DNA from: Streptomyces sp. TS71-3
Lineage (GTDB): Bacteria; Actinomycetota; Actinomycetes; Streptomycetales; Streptomycetaceae
DNA length: 64,000 bases
Direction of reading: 5' to 3'
NCBI RefSeq assembly: GCF_018327685.1
Contig: NZ_BNEL01000001.1
Location: 4,774,001-4,838,000 of the forward strand
Below are positions 54,575 through 61,784 of the stretch, piece by piece. The notes beneath the pieces were generated by a model. It ran no database searches and was not told where the DNA came from. It saw only the letters and a list, made by a program, of their open reading frames with translations. Both the position numbers and the translations under genes were made by a program. Position 1 is the stretch's first letter. Every line of letters starts with the position of its first letter.

Positions 54575-55272
54575 GCGAGCCCGGCGGCTCCGGGCGTCCG
54601 GGCGCCACGGTGGGGCCAGGGTCCCGGGAGACCGGCAGCACGCAACGGCTGCCGGTCCTGGAGAAGACGACGGACGGACCGGGCGGCCCGCCCTCCGCGA
54701 CCGTGTACAACCCGCTGGACCCCGCCACCAAGGCGCGCCGCTTCTGGTCGTCGCGCCGGGTGCCCGCCGGGATCGTCGCCGTGCTGGTCTTCGCCATCTC
54801 CGGCCTGTTCCTCTACGACATCGTCTCGGTACGCGCCGGGCGTTCCGCGCTGCAGTGGCGCAAGTCGTTCGCGGGCGACCTCGCCACCAGCCACCTCGAC
54901 GACACGGCGGTACTGGCAGGCGCCGCCGCGGCCACCGCGCTCGGCCTGTGGCTGCTGCTGCTCGCCGTGACGCCGGGCCAGCGCAGGCTGCTGCCGATGG
55001 TGCGCACCCACGCCGACGTCCGTGCCGCGCTGCACCGGCGGGCGGTGTCGCTGGTGCTCCGGGACCGGGCCATGGAGGTGCCCGGCGTGCAGTCCGCGGG
55101 CGTGCGCACCCGGCGGCGCGGGGTGCGCGTCCGCGCGGTCTCGCACTTCCGGGAACTCGACGACGTACGGTCCGACCTGTACGCCGCCCTGAGTGACGGC
55201 ATCCGGGACCTGGCCCTGGCCCGGCCCCCCGCCCTGACGGTGCACGTCACGCGCGCGAGCAGGAAGGGGTGA
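54571..55272 (+). CDS. DUF6286-type membrane protein of the Asp23 operon
   Basis: This 233-residue protein begins with a disordered Gly/Pro/Thr-rich part (1-60), followed by two transmembrane helices (about 69-85 and 110-130). A cytoplasmic domain from about 145 follows, with R-A-V-S-L-V-L-R-D-R-A-M-E-V-P-G-V. That last part looks like an Asp23-related beta-sheet domain. ATG 54571 overlaps the stop of the second Asp23 gene. The next gene begins four bases after its stop. It may be a second membrane anchor. Confidence 0.85.
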   Translation: MSEPGGSGRPGATVGPGSRETGSTQRLPVLEKTTDGPGGPPSATVYNPLDPATKARRFWSSRRVPAGIVAVLVFAISGLFLYDIVSVRAGRSALQWRKSFAGDLATSHLDDTAVLAGAAAATALGLWLLLLAVTPGQRRLLPMVRTHADVRAALHRRAVSLVLRDRAMEVPGVQSAGVRTRRRGVRVRAVSHFRELDDVRSDLYAALSDGIRDLALARPPALTVHVTRASRKG

Positions 55273-55276
55273 CACG

Positions 55277-55855
55277 GTGCTGAGAACGTTCAACCGCGTG
55301 CTGCTCGCCCTGGCCGGGCTGGTCCTGGTAGCCCTGGGCGGCCCGGTGCTGGTGATCGGCCTCGGCGTCAAGCCGCCGGGCTGGTGGATCCACCAGGGCG
55401 AGCACGACGTCCTGCTCACCCACCACGAGCGCACCCGCTGGCAGGGCTCGAACTGGTGGTGGCCCACGGTCATCGCGGCGCTGGCCCTGGGCCTGGTGCT
55501 CGCCCTGTGGTGGCTCGCCTCAGTGCTGCGGCGCCACCGGCTCGCCGAGGTACTGGTGGACACCGGCGACGGCGAGGAGGCGCTGCTGCGCGGCCGGGCC
55601 ATGGAAGCGGTGCTGGCCGCCGAGGCGGCCGCGGTGAACGGCGTGGAGGAGGCGGACGTGACACTCTCCGGACGCCGCAACGAGCCGCACACCCGCATCC
55701 GCCTGCTCCTGGCCCCCCAGGCCGCCCCGGGCGACACCCTCCACCGCCTGACGACGGGCCCCCTGAACCTGGCCCGCCAGTCCGCCGGCCTCCCCCGCCT
55801 CCCAGCGACAGTACACATGCGCCCCATGCGCCACAGAGCCCAACGGGTCCTCTGA
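55277..55855 (+). CDS. amaP: AmaP-like alkaline shock membrane anchor protein
   Basis: This 192-residue protein has two N-terminal membrane helices (about 6-26 and 57-80) and a cytoplasmic Asp23-like domain with A-L-L-R-G-R-A-M-E-A-V-L-A-A-E-A near 96-112. In Gram-positives AmaP tethers Asp23 to the membrane, a role inferred here from position and topology. GTG 55277 is the chosen start. The gene ends the operon; repeats follow it. Confidence 0.87.
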   Translation: MLRTFNRVLLALAGLVLVALGGPVLVIGLGVKPPGWWIHQGEHDVLLTHHERTRWQGSNWWWPTVIAALALGLVLALWWLASVLRRHRLAEVLVDTGDGEEALLRGRAMEAVLAAEAAAVNGVEEADVTLSGRRNEPHTRIRLLLAPQAAPGDTLHRLTTGPLNLARQSAGLPRLPATVHMRPMRHRAQRVL

Positions 55856-56283
55856 CCAGGGCCCCCAGAAAGGGGCGCGGGGGCGGATGCGCGGAAGCGC
55901 ACCGAAGGGGTCGCTGGGGTTGATGCGCGAAGCGCCCTGGTAGGGGCGCGGGGAACTGCGCGACAGGCCACGAGGAGAGGGACGGTTGGTCACCGTCCTG
56001 AAGGGGCAGTGGCGGGCCGTATCCGGCCAAGGACCGGAGCGGCCCTGAAAGGGGCACGGGGGCGGATGCGCGAAGTGCCCTGAAAGGGGCGCGGGGAACT
56101 GCGCGACAGGCCACGAGGAGAGGGACGGTTGGTCACCGTCCTGAAGGGGCAGTGGCGGGCCGTATCCGGCCAAGGACCGGAGCGCTCCTGAAAGGGGCGC
56201 GGGGAACTGCGCAATCACGAGACGGACGACTGCCCACCGTCCTGAACGCACCCCCGGCCCCACCCGGCCAAAGGCCGGCCCCC
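55856..56283. repeat. Intergenic region with 99-bp duplicated repeat
   Basis: Two apparently identical 99-bp copies lie at 55943-56041 and 56086-56184, each opening with GGGGCGCGGGGAACTGCGC and containing CGAGGAGAGGGACGG and AAGGGGCAGTGGC. A third core-only copy is at 56194-56214. Similar cores occur at 25399, 25524, 38844, 38925 and 39001. The gap separates the convergent AmaP and SDR genes and may contain terminator hairpins. Confidence 0.8.
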
Positions 56284-57075
56284 TCAGAAGCCGTGCCGAG
56301 CCCCACCATCCACCGGCAACATGACCCCGGTCAGATACGACGCGGCGGGCGACATGAGAAACGCCGCGGTCCGCCCGAACTCCTGCGGCGTCCCATAACG
56401 CCGCATCGGTATCGACGCCTCCATGGCCGCCCGCGCCGCCACCGGATCGGCCGCCAGGCCGTCCAGCTCGCGCACCCGGGCGGTGTCGATCCTGGCCGGC
56501 AGCAACCCCACGACGCGGATCCCGCGCGGCCCCAGCTCGTTGGCGAGAGTCTTGGCGAAGCCCGCCAGGCCGGGGCGCAGGCCGTTGGAGACCGCCAGCC
56601 CGCGGATCGGCTCGTGAACGGAACCGGACAGCACAAAAGCGATCACCGCGTCCCCGTCCGGGCCCTCCGCCCCGGCCCCGGCACCGGGCGCGCCGAGCCG
56701 TGCCGCCGCCGCACGTGCCAGCCGCACCGCGCCCAGGAACACGGACTCGAAGGCCGACGTCCACTGCTCGTCCGTGTTGTCCGTGGCCGCGCCCGGCGCG
56801 GGACCGCCGACGCTGATCAGCAGCCCGTGCAGGGCGCCGAAGCGCTCGTAGGCAGCGCTGATCAGCCGGTCGGGGGTCGCCGGGTCCGAGTTGTCGGCGA
56901 CGACGCCCACGGCGTCCGGGCCGAGTTCCTCGGCGGCTTCGGCCACCCGCTGCTCGTCGCGCCCGGTGATGACCACCTTGGCGCCGTCCGCCAGCAGCTC
57001 CCGCGCGGTGGCGTTGCCCAGCCCGCGGGTGGCTCCGGTGACGATGTACACGCGGTCCTTGAGTCCCAGATCCAT
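56284..57075 (-). CDS. SDR-fold oxidoreductase lacking the canonical YxxxK
   Basis: This 263-residue protein has an intact Rossmann loop T-G-A-T-R-G-L-G at 13-20, and the C-terminal substrate loop and G-V-M-L-P-V-D-G-G end are those of classical SDRs. The catalytic Ser150/152 is present, but the Tyr-x-x-x-Lys is replaced by Ser163-x-x-x-Arg167, and the N-A-G motif by S-V-G near 88-90. A divergent SDR subgroup with this replacement exists in actinobacteria, so the enzyme may act differently or only bind nucleotide. ATG 57075 with AGGA is the preferred start; 57084 is possible. Confidence 0.9.
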   Translation of the reverse strand: MDLGLKDRVYIVTGATRGLGNATARELLADGAKVVITGRDEQRVAEAAEELGPDAVGVVADNSDPATPDRLISAAYERFGALHGLLISVGGPAPGAATDNTDEQWTSAFESVFLGAVRLARAAAARLGAPGAGAGAEGPDGDAVIAFVLSGSVHEPIRGLAVSNGLRPGLAGFAKTLANELGPRGIRVVGLLPARIDTARVRELDGLAADPVAARAAMEASIPMRRYGTPQEFGRTAAFLMSPAASYLTGVMLPVDGGARHGF

Positions 57076-57111
57076 GCGGGACATCCTGCCAGCCGCGGTC
57101 GGGGCGGCGAC

Positions 57112-58992
57112 TCAGGGGCCCGGCTCGGCCTCGACGTCGTACCGGTGCCCGACCCCGCCCTTCGCGGCGCGCTCCGGTCCGCTCTCCCCGTCCCCGCCGT
57201 CCTCCGCCCCGTCGGTGCCCGCGTCCCCGTACAGCACGAACGCCGTGTTCACCAGGCCGATATGGCTGAACGCCTGCGGGAAGTTCCCGAGTTGGCGGCC
57301 GGTTGACGGGTCGTACTCCTCCGCGAGCAGGCCCACGTCGTTGCACAGGCCCACGAGCCGGGCGAAGAGGTCCCGGGCCTCCTGCTTGCGGCCGGCCAGG
57401 AACAGCGCGTCCGCCAGCCAGAACGAGCACACCAGGAAGGCGCCCTCGCCACCCGGCAGCCCGTCCACCTCCTCCGCGCTCATGCTGTAGCGGCGCAGGA
57501 AGCCGCCGTGCGACAGCTCGCGGGAGACGGCGTCGATGGTGCCGATGACCCGCGGGTCGGTCGGCGGCAGGAACCCGGTGCGCGGGATGAGCAGCAGGGC
57601 GGCGTCCAGGTCGCTGGAGCCGTAGGACTGGGTGAACGTGTTGCGGTCGGGGTCGTAGCCGCGTTCCAGCACCTCGCGGTGGATCGCGTCGCGCATCCTG
57701 CGCCACCGGTCCACGTCCCCGCCGAGCTCCGGGCTGGCCTCCATGGTCTTGACCGCGCGGTCGGCCGCCACCCACGACATGATCTTGGAGTGCACGAAGT
57801 GCCTGCGGGGGCCGCGCACCTCCCACAGGCCCGCGTCCGGCTGGTGCCAGGCGGACTCCAGGAACTCCAGCAGGGCGTTCTGCATCCGCCACGCGTGCGG
57901 CTGGGAGCCGAGCCCCGCGCGCGCCGCCAGCGTCAGGGAGTCGATGACCTCGCCGTACACGTCGAGCTGGAGCTGCTCCACGGCCTGGTTGCCGGTGCGC
58001 ACGGGCGCCGAGTTCTCGTATCCGGGCAGCCACGGCAGCTCGAACTCGGGGATGCGCCGCTCACCGGAGAGCCCGTACATGATCTGGAGGTCGGCCGGAT
58101 CGCCCGCGACGGCCCGCAGCAGCCAGTCCCGCCAGGCTCTCGCCTCGTCCAGGTGGCCCGCGGTGAGCAGGGCGTCCAGCGTGAGGGTGGAGTCCCGCAG
58201 CCAGCAGTACCGGTAGTCCCAGTTCCGCACGCCCCCCAGCTCCTCGGGGAGCGAGGAGGTGGCCGCGGCGACGATGCCGCCGGTGGGGGCGTAGGTGAGG
58301 GCCTTGAGGATCATCAGCGACCGCAGCACCTGCTCGTGGAAAGGGCCCCGGTACGCACAGTGCGTGGCCCAGCCCCGCCAGTCCTCGATGCTGCCCTCCA
58401 GGGCCTCGAACGGGTCGACCAGCTCGGGGCGAGGTTCGTGGGAGGGGTGCCAGGTGAGGACGAAGGCGACCTTCTCGCCCTCGGTGACGCTGAACTCGGC
58501 GTAGGTGCCGAAGTTCTTCCCCCAGCTCCGCACCTCCGGCTCGCTGCGCAGCCAGGCCGAGTCCGGGCCGGCGACGGCGACGCGGTGGCTGTCCACCCTG
58601 CGCATCCAGGGGATCACCGATCCGTAGTCGAAACGCAGCCGGAGCCTGCTGCGCACGGTGACGCGGCCGGAGAGGCCCTCCACGATGCGTACGACGTCCG
58701 GGTAGCGGTCCCGCTGCGGCATCAGGTCGGTCACGCGGACACTGCCGTCGTCGGTGTCCCACTCCGTGTCGAGGATCAGCGTGTCGGGGCGGTAGCCACG
58801 GCGGGTGCAGTTGCCCGCGCCCTTCGGAGCGAGTGTCCAGTGGCCGTTCTCGTCCGTGCCGAGCAGAGCGGCGAAGCATGCGGCCGAGTCGAAGCGGGGC
58901 AGGCAGAGCCAGTCGATCGAGCCCCTGCGGCTCACCAGAGCGGCGGTCTGCTGGTCGCCGATGATCGCGTAGTCCTCGATACGTCGGTGCAT
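57112..58992 (-). CDS. Glycoside hydrolase family 15 (glucoamylase/trehalase-like)
   Basis: This 626-residue cytosolic enzyme has an N-terminal beta-sandwich (about 1-210) and an (alpha/alpha)6 barrel. Key motifs are N-W-D-Y-R-Y-C-W-L-R-D-S near 255-266 and A-E-E-Y-D-P-S-T-G-R-Q-L-G-N-F-P-Q-A-F-S-H near 575-595, where the general base is expected. Relatives hydrolyse trehalose or glucans; the I-D-W-L-C-L-P-R-F-D-S start is typical for the trehalase-like group. It starts at ATG 58990-58992; a longer N-terminus starting at 59025 is unlikely. Confidence 0.92.
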   Translation of the reverse strand: MHRRIEDYAIIGDQQTAALVSRRGSIDWLCLPRFDSAACFAALLGTDENGHWTLAPKGAGNCTRRGYRPDTLILDTEWDTDDGSVRVTDLMPQRDRYPDVVRIVEGLSGRVTVRSRLRLRFDYGSVIPWMRRVDSHRVAVAGPDSAWLRSEPEVRSWGKNFGTYAEFSVTEGEKVAFVLTWHPSHEPRPELVDPFEALEGSIEDWRGWATHCAYRGPFHEQVLRSLMILKALTYAPTGGIVAAATSSLPEELGGVRNWDYRYCWLRDSTLTLDALLTAGHLDEARAWRDWLLRAVAGDPADLQIMYGLSGERRIPEFELPWLPGYENSAPVRTGNQAVEQLQLDVYGEVIDSLTLAARAGLGSQPHAWRMQNALLEFLESAWHQPDAGLWEVRGPRRHFVHSKIMSWVAADRAVKTMEASPELGGDVDRWRRMRDAIHREVLERGYDPDRNTFTQSYGSSDLDAALLLIPRTGFLPPTDPRVIGTIDAVSRELSHGGFLRRYSMSAEEVDGLPGGEGAFLVCSFWLADALFLAGRKQEARDLFARLVGLCNDVGLLAEEYDPSTGRQLGNFPQAFSHIGLVNTAFVLYGDAGTDGAEDGGDGESGPERAAKGGVGHRYDVEAEPGP

Positions 58993-59101
58993 TGAGGTCG
59001 GGTTCCCGCCTCGGGCGCGCGACAATCCGCCGCAGGTCCGGCCGGGTGAAACGGCTCCCAGGCCGACCGTCGGCCCTGCGCGGGCGGCCGTGGACCGCGG
59101 C

Positions 59102-59905
59102 TCAGGAGCCGACGTCCGCCAGGTCCGCCGCGGGAGCCGCCTCGGCGGCGCGGGCCGCCCGCTCCTGCCGGTCCCGCCGCTCGCGGCGCACCAGCACGAT
59201 CCACCCCGCCGGCACGCCCGCCGAGAACAGCCACCACTGCACCGCGTACGCCATGTGCGGCCCGATGCTGCTGTGATCCGGCTCCGGGATCAGCTCCGGA
59301 GACCCACCGTGCGGAGCCGGCGAGATCTCCTCGATGTACCCGCCAAGTACCGGCCGTCCCAGCCGCTTGGCCAGCTCACGGCTGTTGATCAGCATGATCT
59401 GCCGCGGCGGCAGGCCCTTGACGTCCTTGATCCCGCTCTCCGCGGTGGTCTCGTCGGGCATCAGCCGCCCCGTGACCGTCACCTCGCCCCGGGCGGGCGC
59501 CGGGATCCTGGGGAACGCGGTCTGGGAGCCGTTCGAGGCAATCCAGCCGCGGTTCACCAGCAGCACGCTGCCGTCGTCGAGGTCCAGCGGGGTCAGCACG
59601 TGGTAGCCGACCTGCTCGTCGGCGTTGGTACGGCGCCGTACGACGACCTCGTGGGCGGTGTCGAACCTGCCCGTCGCCGCCACCCGCTCGTACAACTGGG
59701 CGTCCGAGACCTTGTGGCCGGGGGACGTCAGCCGCTCCGCCGGCACCGGCGCGTGGTGCAGTGCGTCGCTGATCACCTTGTTCTGCGCGACGCGGTGCTC
59801 GTGGCGGTGGAGCTGCCAGAAGCCCAGCCGGATCATCACCGGGATCAGCACAAGGCCGACAAGGGTGAGGATCACCCATTGCCGGGACAACAGGAAGCGG
59901 TACAC
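59102..59905 (-). CDS. SURF1-family cytochrome oxidase assembly protein
   Basis: This 267-residue protein has the SURF1 topology: a first membrane helix at about 10-28 followed by G-F-W-Q-L-H-R, a large extracytoplasmic domain with L-L-V-N-R-G-W-I near 120-127, and a second helix with A-Y-A-V-Q-W-W-L-F-S-A near 212-232. SURF1 assists haem insertion into cytochrome c oxidase. GTG 59905 is the chosen start, because the upstream reading is shadow coding. The C-tail is Ala/Arg-rich. Confidence 0.92.
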   Translation of the reverse strand: MYRFLLSRQWVILTLVGLVLIPVMIRLGFWQLHRHEHRVAQNKVISDALHHAPVPAERLTSPGHKVSDAQLYERVAATGRFDTAHEVVVRRRTNADEQVGYHVLTPLDLDDGSVLLVNRGWIASNGSQTAFPRIPAPARGEVTVTGRLMPDETTAESGIKDVKGLPPRQIMLINSRELAKRLGRPVLGGYIEEISPAPHGGSPELIPEPDHSSIGPHMAYAVQWWLFSAGVPAGWIVLVRRERRDRQERAARAAEAAPAADLADVGS

Positions 59906-59976
59906 CCCATGACGGTACCCCCGGGGGCCCGGGCCGCCGTGGTCAGGGTCCTTCGCGCCTGGCACGGGCGGTCCCC

Positions 59977-60144
59977 TCACGCCTTGTCGATGATCCCCGG
60001 GCGCCCCTCCGCCCGGGAGCAGTGGGCCCCGCAGTGCAAGTGCCCGTCCGCCTCGACGCCCTGTCCGATGATCTGCACCCGGCAGTGCTCGCAGAGGGGC
60101 GCCGTGCGGTGGATCGCGCAGGCGAAACAGTCGAAGACATGCAC
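59977..60144 (-). CDS. Small Cys-rich putative zinc-binding protein
   Basis: This 55-residue protein has pairs C-F-A-C, C-E-H-C and H-C-G-A-H-C that could bind one or two zinc ions. GTG 60144 starts it, but its GAGGAG box is only about one base away and lies in a 9-bp hairpin. In-frame GTG codons further up (for example about 60195) would add residues ending in K-R-R. Conserved short proteins like this lie near SURF1 in Streptomyces; their function is not known to me. Confidence 0.7.
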   Translation of the reverse strand: MHVFDCFACAIHRTAPLCEHCRVQIIGQGVEADGHLHCGAHCSRAEGRPGIIDKA

Positions 60145-60163
60145 TCTCCTCTTTGAGGAGAGT
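60143..60163 (-). promoter_or_regulatory. Hairpin enclosing the ribosome-binding site of the Cys-rich gene
   Basis: ACTCTCCTC and GAGGAGAGT form a perfect 9-bp inverted repeat with a 3-base loop. On the minus strand the 3' arm contains GAGGAG and touches the GTG start. In RNA it would sequester the ribosome site; as DNA it is also a plausible operator. Confidence 0.6.
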
Positions 60164-60194
60164 GGTACCTCAATCAGGGTGGTGAACTGCACGT

Positions 60195-60308
60195 ATGACG
60201 GACGGTGAGTGGCTTGAGTACTGGCTGTCACGGGCGCCGATCTTGTCGGAGGACATGCTGGACGACATCCACCACATCCTTACGACTGGGGGAGACGGCG
60301 AAGACTGA
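60195..60308 (+). CDS. Small ORF of 37 residues
   Basis: ATG 60195 opens a 37-codon frame with GGTGGTGA about nine bases before it. The product is acidic and rich in Trp, Tyr and His (G-E-W-L-E-Y-W-L-S-R-A-P and D-D-I-H-H-I-L). Base composition is lower in GC than the surroundings. It is divergent from the Cys-rich gene and shares its upstream region. No family recognised. Confidence 0.45.
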   Translation: MTDGEWLEYWLSRAPILSEDMLDDIHHILTTGGDGED

Positions 60309-60818
60309 TGTGGCAAACAGCCCTGCCCGGCGAGGCTGGCGGCGGCTTATAGCCAGCGAGAGTGCCCCTCCTGGCAAGGCCATGTTGGACGTGCCAGGGG
60401 TAGCGCGGCACCGGTACGTCCGGCCTCTCGGCGTGGACGGGAGCTATGGCGTCGAGGCGATGGAGTAGGTGTTCTGACGTCGATTCACTTGGTGAGTCGA
60501 CGGTAGCCGGTGCGGGCGGCGGCTATGCCGACGAAGGCGACGCCGCAGGTCCCTTGAAGCTGCCCCGACGACGGGCAGGAACGGTCCCTGGATCGCCCCT
60601 GGAGCGCTGTAGTAGACGATGCCCCAGCTCACGATCTGCGTGGCGCAGAGGGCGGGCAGGGCGGCGCCGGGCCGCGACCGACCCCCTCTCGTTCCGGTCG
60701 CGGCCCCGCGCGCGAAGGTGTGGAGGCCGGACGGTTGCTCGGGCAGGAGGAGCGTTCCGTGCGCGATTCCGTGAGAGCTGTCCCGAGCCGCTGTTGAATC
60801 GGTGCTCTCACATGGCGG
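60309..60818. other. Gene-poor region with an MFS relic
   Basis: After the 37-codon ORF lie about 170 bp without a clear gene, then the MFS-like fragment on the minus strand (about 60480-60690), then about 130 bp of mixed sequence before the DUF5666-like gene ends at 60819. Possible decayed sequence. Confidence 0.5.
60480..60690 (-). pseudogene. Fragment of an MFS transporter N-terminus
   Basis: On the minus strand, one frame reads A-L-C-A-T-Q-I-V-S-W-G-I-V-Y-Y-S-A-P-G-A-I, which closely resembles the first transmembrane helix of MFS permeases (T-Q-x-x-S-W-G-x-x-Y-Y). No start codon is evident, and the frame shifts after about 35 residues to a short tail ending R-R-L-T-K and a stop. The rest of the transporter is absent. 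Confidence 0.45.
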
Positions 60819-61643
60819 CTACTCCCAGCCGAGGACCTTGAAGTCCTTGCCGACAAAGACGTGATGCGGCCAGTTGACGCTGATGTTGTGGACTTCGTAC
60901 TCGCCGTCGCTCAGCTCCACCACGCGGTCGACGACGCCTCCGGGGACGACGGCCTGCGCGGCCCTCGTCGCCTCGTACGCCGTTTCCCCGCTGACGATCG
61001 TCCCGTCTCCTTCGGTGTAGTCCGACGGAACCTGACCATGCGTCTTCACCGGCGACGGCGTTCCCTGCTGGAAGGGGATCACTCCCGCGGCCCCGGCAGC
61101 CGCTGCTCCGCCGTCGCCCCCGGGCTGGACGATGACCCGGGCAGCCGTGATGGTCGTGCTGTCGACCACCCCCAGGGCGAGGACACTTGCTCCTTTCCGC
61201 ACGGACCTCGCCGGGACACGGTGGGTGTTCTTGTCGTAGGCCGTGGCGGATGTCTCGTCGACGGTCACCACCACACCTGTTGCAGTCGTCATGGTGAAGC
61301 CGGAGGCGGACGTGCTCTCGACGATGCCGGTCGCACCCCCGTCGGAGGGCCCGGCCGCAGGCCCGCCTCCACCGGTGGGCGGCTTGGTCGCCCCGGTCGG
61401 TGCGGACGCGGCCGTGCCCGAGAGGGACGACGCCTGCGATGCGGACGATGCCGAGTCCGCTGCGGCCGACGTGCCGAGGCCGGTGAGTCCGGCCAGTGCG
61501 CACGCCAGTCCGGTTGCCAGGATCCATCCACCCTTCTTCGTCGATGGCAGGTTTCGCACTCCGTGCTCCCGGACGTGCACGCTTGCGGCCGGCGCGGCAA
61601 CCCTGGCTTCCGAGCGGCTGGGCGGGTATGCGCAGTCGTTCAT
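60819..61643 (-). CDS. Secreted or membrane-anchored protein with DUF5666-like domain
   Basis: This is a 274-residue protein. A 38-residue charged N-terminus is followed by a hydrophobic segment (about 39-62, G-G-W-I-L-A-T-G-L-A-C-A-L-A-G-L), then a Ser/Ala/Thr/Pro-rich linker. Residues 102-170 hold an OB-like repeat G-I-V-E-S-T-S-A-S-G-F-T-M-T-T-A-T-G-V-V-V-T-V-D as in DUF5666. The last 70 residues resemble a PepSY-like module (A-Y-E-A-T-R-A-A and D-G-E-Y-E-V-H). Probably extracytoplasmic. Function unknown. The gene is 141 bp from the SpoIIE phosphatase, and both read leftward. Confidence 0.78.
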   Translation of the reverse strand: MNDCAYPPSRSEARVAAPAASVHVREHGVRNLPSTKKGGWILATGLACALAGLTGLGTSAAADSASSASQASSLSGTAASAPTGATKPPTGGGGPAAGPSDGGATGIVESTSASGFTMTTATGVVVTVDETSATAYDKNTHRVPARSVRKGASVLALGVVDSTTITAARVIVQPGGDGGAAAAGAAGVIPFQQGTPSPVKTHGQVPSDYTEGDGTIVSGETAYEATRAAQAVVPGGVVDRVVELSDGEYEVHNISVNWPHHVFVGKDFKVLGWE

Positions 61644-61784
61644 GGTGGCTCCTCACGTGTGGACAACTACGCAGAGCCTGTTGGGCGTTGTTGTGAGGAC
61701 ACTGTGGTTGGCCTGTCGTTGCCCTGAGCCATCCGGCTTGATGTCCTGACCGAGGCAGGGTCGGACCGTGGATTGGCGATCACG

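Noticed and set aside
59943..60173. Alternative minus-strand frame beginning M-S-S-T-V-S-P-A-R
   Set aside because: It uses a nicely spaced ATG but the sequence is Arg/Ser/Thr/Gly-rich, while the overlapping frame has a regular Cys/His pattern typical of a real small zinc protein.
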